DNA of 49,813 bases, taken from positions 1 to 49,813 of the forward strand of contig CAMWFH010000020.1 in the NCBI GenBank assembly GCA_947173485.1, read 5' to 3'. Source of the DNA: an uncultured Clostridia bacterium. GTDB lineage: Bacteria > Bacillota > Clostridia > Oscillospirales > Oscillospiraceae. The notes below the pieces were generated by a model. That model was not told the origin of the DNA and searched no databases. It was given only the letters and a program-made list of their open reading frames with translations. This document shows, piece by piece, positions 17,636-25,779 of the stretch. The position numbers were made by a program, and so were the translations under genes. The number at the start of each line of letters is the position of its first letter. Positions within the stretch are counted from its first letter, which is position 1.

Positions 17636-18346
17636 TCAAGGCCGCCCGGTGAGGGCCCGGACCACCTCCCCGGCGGCCAGCAGGCCGGCGGCGGCGGGGA
17701 CGAAGGCGGTGCTGCCGGGGACTGGCCGGCCATTGGCCTTCCGCTCCCCGCCGGCGGCGGACAGGGGCGGCTCCTTGGAATAGATGACCCGCAGATGCTC
17801 GATCCCCCGCCGCCTCAGCTCCCTGCGCATGATCCGGGCCAGAGGGCAGACGGAGGTCTGGGAGATATCCCCGATCTCCAGCGCCTCCGGGCGCAGCTTG
17901 TTCCCGGTGCCCATGGAGCTGATGATGGGCGTGCCGGCCTGGCGCGCCTGCTGGACCAGGGCCAGCTTGCCGGTCACCGTGTCGATAGCGTCTATGATAT
18001 AGTCATAGCGAGCAAAGTCGAACTGCCCTGCTGTCTCCGGGCCATAAAAGACCGGATAGGCGTTCACGGCCGTGTCAGGGCTGCTGTCTGCGAGGCGGGC
18101 CTTGGCCGCCGCCGTCTTGTATTGGCCGATGGTGCTCTGGAGGGCGAAGAGCTGGCGGTTCAGGTTGCTGGGACTGACGGTATCGTGGTCGATCAGGTCC
18201 AAGGTCCCCACGCCGCTGCGGGCCAGGGCCTCCGCCGCGTAGCTCCCCACGCCCCCCAGGCCGAACACCGCCACCCTGGCCCGGCGCAGGGCCTCGATGC
18301 CCTCCTGGCCTAGGAGCAGGGCCGTCCGGGAAAAACGTTCCTCCAT
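17636..18346 (-). CDS. tcdA: tRNA threonylcarbamoyladenosine dehydratase TcdA
   Basis: E1/ThiF-like ATP-dependent enzyme (236 aa) that cyclises t6A to ct6A at position 37 of ANN-decoding tRNAs. Rossmann motif GLGGVGSYAAEALARSG is at residues 29-45, then DHDTVSPSNLNRQL (ATP/Mg site). SMGTGNKLRPEAL and the C-terminal region CPLARIMRRELRRRG are typical of TcdA/YgdL and distinguish it from MoeB and ThiF. The catalytic Cys of this family (SVCPLARIM) is present. It is the last gene of the coaB-coaC-peptidase-tcdA operon, 9 bp after the peptidase stop. Confidence 0.92.
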   Translation of the reverse strand: MEERFSRTALLLGQEGIEALRRARVAVFGLGGVGSYAAEALARSGVGTLDLIDHDTVSPSNLNRQLFALQSTIGQYKTAAAKARLADSSPDTAVNAYPVFYGPETAGQFDFARYDYIIDAIDTVTGKLALVQQARQAGTPIISSMGTGNKLRPEALEIGDISQTSVCPLARIMRRELRRRGIEHLRVIYSKEPPLSAAGGERKANGRPVPGSTAFVPAAAGLLAAGEVVRALTGRP

Positions 18347-18355
18347 AGCCCCTCC

Positions 18356-19324
18356 TTACGGCTCCTTGGCCAGGTCCTGCCAAGCCAGATAGGGGCCGTA
18401 GGTCTCGGCGGACTTCACCGCATCCAGGATGGCGGCCTCCGCGGCCCGGGCGGCCAGGATGCCTACAGCGTCCCGAGCCGCGGCGACCTGGCCGGTGCAC
18501 AGGGCGAACACCGTGTCGCCGTCCAGGGTGGTGTGGGCGGGACGGATGGTCCGGGCGATGGCGTTCTGCCCCTGCCCGGCCAATTTTGTGGCCTGGGCCT
18601 TGGTGAGGGCGGCGTTGGTCAGGACACAGCCGATGACCGTGTTGCCGCCCCGGCGGGCAAAGCCGTCCCGGAGGTCGTCATAGTGGGCCAGGATGGCCTC
18701 CTCGCTGCTGGAGAAGCTGCCGTCCGGGGCCCGGCCGCCGGCGATGACCTTCCCATCCTCCAGTACGTCCCCCACAGCGTTCACGGCAAACACGGCGGCG
18801 GCATAGAGCGCCCCCTGGCGGAAGGCCGCAGCGCCGATGCCCCCCTTCATGCCCCGTCCGCCGGCCTTGCCCACAGTGGCGCCGGTGCCCGCGCCGAAGT
18901 TACCGCTCTGGAAGGGACGACGGGCAAAGGCCTCCAGGCCGGCCCGATAGCCCCAGTCCTTGTCCGGGCGGATCTTGTGACTGCCGCAGCCAAGGTCGAA
19001 CAGCACCGCGGCGCAGACGTTGGGCACCACCGTGACGCCTACGTCCCGGCCGATGCCCCGGCTCTCCAGCAGCTCCATCAGGCCGGCGGCGGCGTCCAGA
19101 CCGAAGGCGCTGCCGCCGGTGAGGAGGATGGCGTGGACCACCTCCCGGTTGCAGAGGGGGCTCAGGGCATCGGTGTCCCGGGTGCCGGGGGAGCCGCCCC
19201 GGACGTCCACCCCGCAGACAGCCCCCTGGGGGGCCAGGATGGAGGTACAGCCGGTCATGGCATCGTAGTCCTGGACCTGGCCGATGCAGAACTCCTGCAA
19301 TGTGTCGATGGAGAAACGCTCCAT
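18356..19324 (-). CDS. P1 family (S58, DmpA-like) peptidase
   Basis: 322 aa member of the self-processing Ntn-fold P1 family (DmpA / BapA aminopeptidases). Family landmarks: LLTGGSAFGLDAAAGLM near residue 68, GNFGAGTGATVGK, MKGGIGAA, and the GGNTVIGCVLTNAALTKAQA block. There the chain is expected to cleave before the Thr of GGNT, which becomes the N-terminal nucleophile. Whether this protein is an aminopeptidase, an amidase or an ornithine acetyltransferase-like enzyme cannot be told from sequence. Its ATG overlaps the TAA of coaC by one base, so translation is coupled. Confidence 0.88.
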   Translation of the reverse strand: MERFSIDTLQEFCIGQVQDYDAMTGCTSILAPQGAVCGVDVRGGSPGTRDTDALSPLCNREVVHAILLTGGSAFGLDAAAGLMELLESRGIGRDVGVTVVPNVCAAVLFDLGCGSHKIRPDKDWGYRAGLEAFARRPFQSGNFGAGTGATVGKAGGRGMKGGIGAAAFRQGALYAAAVFAVNAVGDVLEDGKVIAGGRAPDGSFSSSEEAILAHYDDLRDGFARRGGNTVIGCVLTNAALTKAQATKLAGQGQNAIARTIRPAHTTLDGDTVFALCTGQVAAARDAVGILAARAAEAAILDAVKSAETYGPYLAWQDLAKEP

Positions 19325-19857
19325 TATGCCAACTCCTCTCTGACGGCGGATAGGATCGTATCCAGGTCCGCCAGCGCGCCCCGGCCCACGTCGCCGCAGG
19401 CCAGCCGGGCCTCTCGGGGCTCCACGAAGCGATAGCCCAGCTCCCGGAGGGTGCGGATGTTCCGCTGGGTGATCGGGTTCTCGTACATAGCCGTGTTCAT
19501 GGCGGGGCAGACGAGGATGGGCGTATCCCGCACCGCCAGCAGGGTGGTGGTGAGCATATCGTCGGCGATGCCGGCGGCGGCCTTGGCGATGAAGTTGGCC
19601 GTCGCCGGGGCGATCAGGGCCAGGTCGGCCTGCTTGGCCAGGGAGATATGCTCCACCTCGGGGACATAGTTCTCGAACATATCCGTCACCGCCTTGTTGC
19701 CGGTGATGGTCTGGAAGGTCAGAGGGGCGATGAACTGGACGGCAGCCTTGGTCAGGATCGTATGGACGCTGTGGCCCTCCTTGCCCAGCCGACTGGCCAG
19801 GTCCACCGCTTTGTAGGCCGCGATGCTGCCGGTCACGCCTAATAGGATATGCTTCAT
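19324..19857 (-). CDS. coaC: Phosphopantothenoylcysteine decarboxylase (stand-alone CoaC)
   Basis: 177 aa flavoprotein of the HFCD family that decarboxylates 4'-phosphopantothenoylcysteine to 4'-phosphopantetheine in CoA synthesis. Seen: GVTGSIAAYKA (8-17), catalytic His70 in EVEHISLAKQADL, FMN/substrate clamp CPAMNTAMYENP (residues 117-128), and Cys154 in ACGDVGRG. In most bacteria this domain is fused to CoaB; here the two are separate genes. Its start overlaps the coaB stop in an ATGA. Confidence 0.93.
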   Translation of the reverse strand: MKHILLGVTGSIAAYKAVDLASRLGKEGHSVHTILTKAAVQFIAPLTFQTITGNKAVTDMFENYVPEVEHISLAKQADLALIAPATANFIAKAAAGIADDMLTTTLLAVRDTPILVCPAMNTAMYENPITQRNIRTLRELGYRFVEPREARLACGDVGRGALADLDTILSAVREELA

Positions 19858-20597
19858 GTACGCGTTCTCCTTTCCTTGACCGCCGCCGCGATGCCCGCCG
19901 CGATGGCCTGCTTCGTGGGATAGCTGGACACCTGGCCGTCCGCACGGAGCAGGTAGCCCAGATGGTTGTCCCCTTCGATCTGGGTGCTGTCGTTAGCCAG
20001 GACGAAGTCGCAGCGGTTTTTTTGCAGCAGGGCCTTGGCTACGCCCATCAGCTCCTCATGGGAGACGCCGCTGAGCAGCTTAAAGCCCACCAGGACCGCG
20101 TTGGGGGCCAAGTCCCGGAGCAGGGGGAGGATCTTGGGCGTTTTCTCCAGCAGTACCAGGGGGTGGTCCAGCTGGGAGCTGATCTTCCCGGCTCTGGCGC
20201 CGGCGGCGCGGGACAGCGCCTCCAGCAGCGCCTCCGGGAGGGGACGGTCCTCCGCCAGCAGGGGCTGGAGGGCGGCCGCCAGGGCGTCTACCGTGCAGAC
20301 GCCCTGGGGCCGGTAGTCGCTGACGGCCATGCTGTGGATGATGGCATCGATCGTATGGTGTTGCAGGAGGGCCGTCATGGCCTCCAGGACGCCGGTCGTA
20401 CTGCGGGCCGTCTGGATCTCGATGCCCTGGGCCTGGGGACGGACGGCCCGAGGGTCGCAGAGGTAGTAGACTTGGTCCCCCTGTTCCGCGAAGGCCTCCG
20501 CGATCAAACTGCCCAGCCGGCCGGTGCCGGTGTTGGTGATGCTCCGCACGTTATCCACCGGCTCGGAGGTCCCGCCGGCTGTGATCAATATATTCAT
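19854..20597 (-). CDS. coaB: Phosphopantothenate-cysteine ligase (stand-alone CoaB)
   Basis: 247 aa CoaB-domain protein that couples 4'-phosphopantothenate to cysteine, the step before CoaC. Motifs: ITAGGTSEPVDNVRSITN at the N-terminus, MAVSDYRP, KISSQLDHPLVLLEKTPKIL, LVGFKLLSG and ANDSTQIEGDNHLGY near the C-terminus. The start is the ATG 20595-20597 behind GGCAGGA; longer frames upstream would run through the promoter. It is the first gene of a four-gene operon with coaC, a P1 peptidase and tcdA. Confidence 0.92.
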   Translation of the reverse strand: MNILITAGGTSEPVDNVRSITNTGTGRLGSLIAEAFAEQGDQVYYLCDPRAVRPQAQGIEIQTARSTTGVLEAMTALLQHHTIDAIIHSMAVSDYRPQGVCTVDALAAALQPLLAEDRPLPEALLEALSRAAGARAGKISSQLDHPLVLLEKTPKILPLLRDLAPNAVLVGFKLLSGVSHEELMGVAKALLQKNRCDFVLANDSTQIEGDNHLGYLLRADGQVSSYPTKQAIAAGIAAAVKERRTRT

Positions 20598-20664
20598 ATC
20601 CTGCCGCCCTTTCACAGCGTTTTTTCTTACGTTTCGTTTTGATCGTCTTGATCGGTATAGGGAT

Positions 20665-20693
20665 ATAGTAGCATGGTACAAAGCCGCTGTCAA
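20665..20693 (-). promoter_or_regulatory. Promoter of the coaB-coaC operon
   Basis: Minus strand TTGACA (20688-20693), 17-bp spacer, TACTAT (20665-20670), about 68 bp before the coaB ATG. Confidence 0.8.
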
Positions 20694-20762
20694 ATGTTCT
20701 GGGTGTTGATAGAGGCTGGACTTTTCGTGCATATCCTGCCCATCCATTGTTGACTTTACTTC

Positions 20763-21174
20763 GCCGTCTACCATCCCGGTCTACCAAAATGTCTACCAAG
20801 TCAAAAGTCCTGTATCCCCTGGGGCGCAAGGGATACAGGACTTCCTTTTTCTGTAAGATGGGCGTTTTTTGGCCTCTCCGTCTACCAAGATGTCTACCAA
20901 ACCCCACCCCCCGAACCCCGCTATCCCCGATGCCCCAGGGGTTTGCGGGCTGGGTACTGTTTCCATGTAAGGGGCGATAATGCGCCGCTTTGATTGAATA
21001 TTTCGGACGTGTTTCCAGCGGATACTTCATCAAATCGGGTCGATATCGAACTTTTCCGTCAAGATGGAAAAATCAAACAAGGAGGACCCAAACGTATGAG
21101 AAATCTGAAAAAGATTCTCAGCCTGGCGTTGGCTCTGGTCATGGTGATGAGCCTTTTGACCGTTGCTGGCGCCA
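20763..21174 (+). repeat. SLH leader repeat, copy 1 (412 bp)
   Basis: This stretch, most of the 498-bp gene-free interval before SLH gene 2 plus its first 79 coding bases, recurs at 39139-39550 before SLH gene 3. By eye the two copies differ at one base (20801 T, 39177 C). It contains five GTCTACCA octamers (20766, 20779, 20791, 20880, 20892), a terminator-like hairpin (20805-20850), the ribosome binding site and the signal-peptide codons. I found no consensus sigma-A promoter after the hairpin. Confidence 0.9.
20805..20850 (+). terminator. Hairpin with T-tract in the SLH 2 leader
   Basis: Perfect 14-bp stem (20805-20818 with 20830-20843), 11-base loop, then CCTTTTT. It would stop transcription arriving from the left; if the SLH promoter lies upstream it would be an attenuator. 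The octamer pairs flank it. Confidence 0.8.
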
Positions 21175-24100
21175 AGGACTTCAACGACGCGGATCAGATC
21201 GAGCACACCGAAGCCGTTGATGTCATGTCGTCCCTTGGCATCATCAATGGTAAGGGACAGAACCTCTTCGACCCCCAGGGCAAGGTGACCCGTGCCGAGA
21301 TGGCCAAGATGATCACCTACATCTCCCTTGGTAATGTCGAGCCCACCGCCTTCCTGGGCACCACCACCAACCTGACCGATATCAACGGTCACTGGGGCGA
21401 GGCGTACATCAAGTACTGCTACTCCCAGGGCATCATCGCTGGCCGGGGCAACGGCATCTTCGCCCCTGACGCCAACGTGACCGCTACTGAGGCCGCCCGT
21501 ATGCTCCTGGTCGCCATCGGCTACAACGCCAACGTCCAGGTGTACACCGGTCCCCAGTGGGCCATCAACGTGGTCCGTGACGCTCAGATCTCCAAGCTGT
21601 ATGACCATGTCTCCGTGGTCTCCGAGGAGCTGCTGAGCCGTGACAAGGCCGCTCAGATGATGTACAACGCTCTGAACGCCAAGACCATCCAGAAGATCTC
21701 CTCCGTGGACCGTGACACCGGTGCTATCACCGACCGTTACGAGCCCGTTGGTGAGACCCTGCTGGCCAAGAGCTTCGACGGCCAGGTCTGGCTGGGCAGC
21801 TTCGAGGGCAACTGGTACACCGGCGCCGCCAACGCTCTGAAGGGTGAGATCACCGTGAAGGGCGACTTGGAGGATGCTGAGGACTATGAGCCCACCACGC
21901 CCGCCCACTTCCCCGCTGATTTTAATATCAAGTACATCGGCGAGCAGGTCAAGGTCATCTTCAAGGATGGCACCGCCGGCACCAAGGGCCAGCCTGACAA
22001 GAACGATACCATCTATGGTGTGTTCGTGACCGGTGCGACCAACGTTGTCAACGATATCCGCGGCAACGTGAAGGATGAAAAGACCACCAACGCCCGCATC
22101 AACATCAATGGCACCAAGTATGATCTGGATACCTCTGTTGATGTTTACACCAACTACTTTGAGGATCCCGTCACCTATTCTGGCAGCCAGCTGAAGGGCA
22201 ATAGCACCACCAACAGCGCTCTGACCACCGCTCTGAAAGCTAAGACCGGCGACCCCATCAAAGTGGTCGTGGACGCTGACAATGGCAAGGTCAACAAGAT
22301 CTACATCACCGAGTACCGTCTGGCCGCTGTGACCGCCGTCACCAGCGACAAGATCACTCTGAACAACAACGTCGGCACTCTGGATATCGCTGATCACGAT
22401 GTCTATGACGGCGCTGCCCGTGGCGATGTGGCCGTTGTCGCTACCCTGTATGACAAGGTGGGCGAGGACAAGTCCTTCACCACCGTGGCCCAGGCCGAAG
22501 TCATCACCGGCACTATGAGCGGCTTTAAGGGCACCGAGAGCGTGACCGTGGACGGCACCACCTATAAGATCCATGGCGACACCCTGATGCTCAGCGCTAT
22601 CCCCGACAAGGACGTGACCCGCAAGTTCGTTGACGATGATATCCGCGAGACCTTCGACCTGTACATGGTCAACGGTTATGTTGGCGCCGCCGTCATGACT
22701 TCCGAGGGTGCGAACAACTACTCCGTCGTGATCGGCATCAAGGACAACAGCCAGATCGATGACACCTTTGATGCCCTCCAGCTCCAGGTCATGGGCGCTG
22801 ATGGCACAAAGACCGTCATCACCCCCAGCGACAGCAGCAAGAAAGCCAATGGTACGAAGGCTACCTCCAATAACGACTTCCAGCTGGGCGATATCGTTGT
22901 TTGGAGCGGTGACAAGAACGACGCCGATGTTACCGTTAAGGCTGAGTACAAGTCCGCCAGCGGCCAGGGTTATATCGGCAGCGCACAGTATCTCAAGGAT
23001 ACCAAGACCTTCAATGGCGAGCGGGTATCTGACAACTGCGTCCTGTTCGTAGAGACTACTGCCACCGACATCACCACCAATTCTCACAAGACCGCTCCTG
23101 GCGCAGAGTTCAAGGCTTACAGCGCCCTGACTCTGGATGACACACCGGCGGCTGCCGCCACCTATGTGAAAGACAGCAACAACCGGGTCGTGGCCATCTT
23201 CCTGAAGGCCGGTCAGGCCATCAAGGGCAGCAGCGGCGCTACCGTCTATGCCGTTGTCAGCAATATCGGCGACCGCGTGCGCCTGAGCGATGACAAGTGG
23301 TATTATCAGGTGACTGCTCAGGCCAACGGCGAGACCTATACGCTCTACGTTGACAGCCTGTCCACCATCGGCACTTCTAAGGGTGCGCTGATCTCCTTCG
23401 AGCCCGCCTCTGACGAGATCTACACCACCAGCAATATGCCCACCAAGTACGTTTCTGGCTACAGCAGCGGTAACATCGCTGAGATGACAGTGTGGGTCGA
23501 TGACCATGACGCGAACCGCGGGACCTTGACCTACTACGGCGGCGATGCTGCTGGCTTCGTCAGCAAGGGCGCCAATGGCTATGAGGGCCAAGGCAACACC
23601 AAGACCCTCCAGCTGGATGACGACTGCAAGATCGTCTACGTTGACTATGACGCCAAGACCTCCAAGGCCGAGGGCTCTATCAGCCAGTTCAGCAACGCTA
23701 CTGGTTACAAGAACGCCAGCATCCTCGTAGAGACCGTTGGCGGCAAGTCCAAGATCATTGCTATCTTCGTTGAGACCTCCGACAAGTCCGACATGTGGAC
23801 CACCTCTGGTTCCAGTGTTGCTGCGACTAAGACGGATATCGACACTGTGAGCGCTCCCGTGAGCCTGCCCACTACCAGCACCGCCGCTGCTCCCAGCACG
23901 ATCACGCTCCCCAGCAATGTTGGCAGCGTGTCCAGCGACAGCAGCAATAAGATCTATGATGGTACGACCGAGCTGTTCGATATCGGCACCATCAAGGGCC
24001 AGTTCAGCGACAACGTTTCCACTAAGTTCTCTGTTGCCGAGATCGCTATCCCCAGTAATGCCACTTCCCGTAACATCCAGGTGACTCGGTATGCTACCAG

Positions 24101-24956
24101 TGCCGCTCTGGTCAGCGGTACAGGCCACATTTATCAGAGTGCGCTGGGCACTATCGCGGCGAACGCCAGTGAGACCGTGGCTTTGATTCTGGGCGATAAG
24201 CAGTGCGCTTACTTCGACATCCAGGTCGGCGCTAACCATTACTACTACGCCTGGGAGCCTGTCACTCCTCCGGCATCCCAGGATCCTACCGCTGATGTGG
24301 CCCTGGCTTTGACCACCCCTACTCCCGATGCCAGTAACACCATCACTGGCGGCGGTGCTACCAAGACCGTTACTGTGAATGTTGCGAACGCTACTTCCAG
24401 TGTGGTCATCACTGGTACCAAGACCGCAGCCCAGACCGTTGCGGTTGATGGGACTAACAAGACAGATGTCACTGCTGGCGGCACTGATACCGCTCCTACC
24501 TACACGGTCGATACCAGTGCTATTGCTTCTGCTGGCGGCTCTAAGACCTTTACCCTGAAGGTCAGCGAGAACGGCAAAACTGATATCACCTACACCGTTA
24601 CTGTGACCGTCGCAATTCCTGCCACCGCTGATGTAGACCTGGCTTTGACCACTCCTACTCCCGATGCCAGTAACACCATCACTGGCGGCGGTGCTACCAA
24701 GACTGTTACTGTGAGTGTTGCGAACGCTACTTCCAGTGTGGTCATCACTGGTACCAAGACCGCAGCCCAGACCGTTGCGGTTGATGGGACTAACAAGACA
24801 GATGTCACTGCTGGCGGCACTGATACCGCTCCTACCTACACGGTCGATACCAGTGCCATTGCTTCTGCTGGCGGCTCTAAGACCTTTACCCTGAAGGTCA
24901 GTGAGAACGGCAAGAGCGACATCACCTATACTGTCACCGTGACAGTTGCTAACTAA
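21096..24956 (+). CDS. S-layer homology (SLH) surface protein 2
   Basis: Intact 1286-residue exported protein. Signal peptide is residues 1-26 (MRNLKKILSLALALVMVM..., cleavage after AGA). SLH motifs lie at ~27-80, ~93-145 and a weaker one at ~160-205. The core shared with the three paralogues extends to about residue 930 (IGEQVKVIFKDGT, YMVNGYVGAA, CKIVYVDYDAKT). The C-terminus ends in two nearly identical 112-residue beta-rich repeats (ADVxLALTTPTPDASNTITG). The start is the ATG 21096-21098 behind AAGGAGG; an upstream ATG at 20994 lacks this site and a signal peptide. SLH binding to pyruvylated wall polymer is family knowledge; an S-layer role is inferred. Base use is less GC-rich than in the housekeeping neighbours. 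Confidence 0.94.
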   Translation: MRNLKKILSLALALVMVMSLLTVAGAKDFNDADQIEHTEAVDVMSSLGIINGKGQNLFDPQGKVTRAEMAKMITYISLGNVEPTAFLGTTTNLTDINGHWGEAYIKYCYSQGIIAGRGNGIFAPDANVTATEAARMLLVAIGYNANVQVYTGPQWAINVVRDAQISKLYDHVSVVSEELLSRDKAAQMMYNALNAKTIQKISSVDRDTGAITDRYEPVGETLLAKSFDGQVWLGSFEGNWYTGAANALKGEITVKGDLEDAEDYEPTTPAHFPADFNIKYIGEQVKVIFKDGTAGTKGQPDKNDTIYGVFVTGATNVVNDIRGNVKDEKTTNARININGTKYDLDTSVDVYTNYFEDPVTYSGSQLKGNSTTNSALTTALKAKTGDPIKVVVDADNGKVNKIYITEYRLAAVTAVTSDKITLNNNVGTLDIADHDVYDGAARGDVAVVATLYDKVGEDKSFTTVAQAEVITGTMSGFKGTESVTVDGTTYKIHGDTLMLSAIPDKDVTRKFVDDDIRETFDLYMVNGYVGAAVMTSEGANNYSVVIGIKDNSQIDDTFDALQLQVMGADGTKTVITPSDSSKKANGTKATSNNDFQLGDIVVWSGDKNDADVTVKAEYKSASGQGYIGSAQYLKDTKTFNGERVSDNCVLFVETTATDITTNSHKTAPGAEFKAYSALTLDDTPAAAATYVKDSNNRVVAIFLKAGQAIKGSSGATVYAVVSNIGDRVRLSDDKWYYQVTAQANGETYTLYVDSLSTIGTSKGALISFEPASDEIYTTSNMPTKYVSGYSSGNIAEMTVWVDDHDANRGTLTYYGGDAAGFVSKGANGYEGQGNTKTLQLDDDCKIVYVDYDAKTSKAEGSISQFSNATGYKNASILVETVGGKSKIIAIFVETSDKSDMWTTSGSSVAATKTDIDTVSAPVSLPTTSTAAAPSTITLPSNVGSVSSDSSNKIYDGTTELFDIGTIKGQFSDNVSTKFSVAEIAIPSNATSRNIQVTRYATSAALVSGTGHIYQSALGTIAANASETVALILGDKQCAYFDIQVGANHYYYAWEPVTPPASQDPTADVALALTTPTPDASNTITGGGATKTVTVNVANATSSVVITGTKTAAQTVAVDGTNKTDVTAGGTDTAPTYTVDTSAIASAGGSKTFTLKVSENGKTDITYTVTVTVAIPATADVDLALTTPTPDASNTITGGGATKTVTVSVANATSSVVITGTKTAAQTVAVDGTNKTDVTAGGTDTAPTYTVDTSAIASAGGSKTFTLKVSENGKSDITYTVTVTVAN
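24291..24953 (+). repeat. Two tandem 336-bp repeats in SLH gene 2
   Basis: Units begin at 24291 and 24627 and encode 112 residues each. They are nearly identical at DNA level, with a few silent or conservative changes. They form the extreme C-terminus and probably fold as cadherin/Ig-like beta domains. Confidence 0.9.
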
Positions 24957-24978
24957 CCACCTCCCTTTAGCACAACAT

Positions 24979-25012
24979 GGGCCCCCCGGAGATCCGGGGG
25001 GCCCTCCTTTAT
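24979..25012. terminator. Terminator between SLH gene 2 and tail-fibre-like gene B
   Basis: Perfect 11-bp GC stem (24979-24989 with 24994-25004), 4-base loop, then TCCTTTA; it lies between convergent genes. Confidence 0.85.
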
Positions 25013-25021
25013 GTCCAGGTA

Positions 25022-25558
25022 TCAGGCAAAAGCAACATAACGGTAACGATAGTTGGTATAATTGGCGCAGATGTAGGGATTTTGGGAGCAGTAGACCCGG
25101 AACCCGCCATCGACGATCTCAACGACCGGATACTCCGGGCTGACATCGGCGGGGTGTCCGGCAACGGCAAGGCCGCCGTAGTAGGCCGCGCCCTCGTGGG
25201 TCACGCCGTCCCAGCGGGTGACCAGCACCGCCTTGGGGGTGAAGCCCAGGGAGATCGTGCGGGTAGCGGTCGCGCCAAGGTCGCTGTCGCCAGTGTACGC
25301 CCCGGCGGACATGATCGTCCGGGCGTCGACCTGGGTCTGGAGGGAGTTGGTGGTGGACTTGTCCGCTTTGGCGTTGAGCTGGGTCTGCAAGGAGGTCGTG
25401 ACCGTCTTGTCCGCCTTGCCGCTGGAGAGGCTGGCTAGGGCGTTGTCGTGGGCGGTGAGGGCGGCTTCGACCTTGGCGTTGTCGCTGTTGAAGTCCTCCA
25501 TCACGATGCGGTCGGACTTCTCCCACTGGGAGAGCTGGTACTTCTTCGTCTTTTTCAT
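25022..25558 (-). CDS. Phage tail-fibre-like small protein B (178 aa)
   Basis: Second member of the family facing an SLH gene. The conserved head MKKTKKYQLSQWEKSDRIV continues as MEDFNSDNAKVEAALTAH. A heptad-rich region (~35-85; repeated SGKADKTVTTSLQTQLNAK-type units) suggests a trimeric coiled coil. The C-terminal domain keeps SLGFTPKAVLV and ends YRYRYVAFA; the loops between differ from the other copies. The start at 25556-25558 follows GAAGGAAG. An in-frame extension to 25711 would translate straight through recombination-like site B and is rejected. No signal peptide. Function unknown. Confidence 0.82.
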   Translation of the reverse strand: MKKTKKYQLSQWEKSDRIVMEDFNSDNAKVEAALTAHDNALASLSSGKADKTVTTSLQTQLNAKADKSTTNSLQTQVDARTIMSAGAYTGDSDLGATATRTISLGFTPKAVLVTRWDGVTHEGAAYYGGLAVAGHPADVSPEYPVVEIVDGGFRVYCSQNPYICANYTNYRYRYVAFA

Positions 25559-25564
25559 GCGTTC

Positions 25565-25652
25565 TTCCTTCTTTCTAATAGTTAACGGAAAGACCGTTAC
25601 ACCATAGGCGGTGTAACGGCCTTTTGATGCACAGTCCCGTGCAACAGAAAAA
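25565..25652. repeat. Lox/dif-like site B
   Basis: Core 25594-25619: arms CCGTTACACC (25594-25603) and GGTGTAACGG (25610-25619), spacer ATAGGC, same orientation as site A. The outer part (TGCACAGTCCCGTGCA) is identical to site A and different from C and D. Confidence 0.75.
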
Positions 25653-25697
25653 CGCGGTACGGCGGTCAGTTTGGTATCCATTTTCCTTTCTATGATA

Positions 25698-25726
25698 TTG
25701 ACAACCCCCATCGATTCGGCTAAAAT
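25698..25726 (+). promoter_or_regulatory. Promoter of proS
   Basis: TTGACA (25698-25703), 17-bp spacer, TAAAAT (25721-25726), 53 bp before the ATG. The leader is too short for a T-box. Confidence 0.85.
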
Positions 25727-25779
25727 GATGCACTGTAGAACGATCCCAATTTTATCGATATAGTAGGAGAGGAACAGCT

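Noticed and set aside
20598..21095. Consensus sigma-A promoter in the SLH leader
   Set aside because: Several TATAAT-like or TTGATT-like hexamers occur, but none with a matching partner at 16-18 bp; I left the promoter unassigned.
21030..24239. Antisense open frame of over 1000 codons opposite SLH gene 2 (and a longer one, 39406-43278, opposite SLH gene 3)
   Set aside because: The frames start without ribosome binding sites and their translations are low-complexity Gly/Val/Asp/His strings that mirror the SLH codon pattern. They arise because the SLH genes almost never use codons whose complement is a stop.
25559..25711. 51-codon N-terminal extension of tail-fibre-like gene B
   Set aside because: It would be translated through the site B repeat; the internal ATG has the ribosome binding site and matches the start of the three paralogues.
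25727..25779. T-box riboswitch before proS
   Set aside because: The leader after the promoter is only about 45 nt and has no T-box motif or antiterminator.
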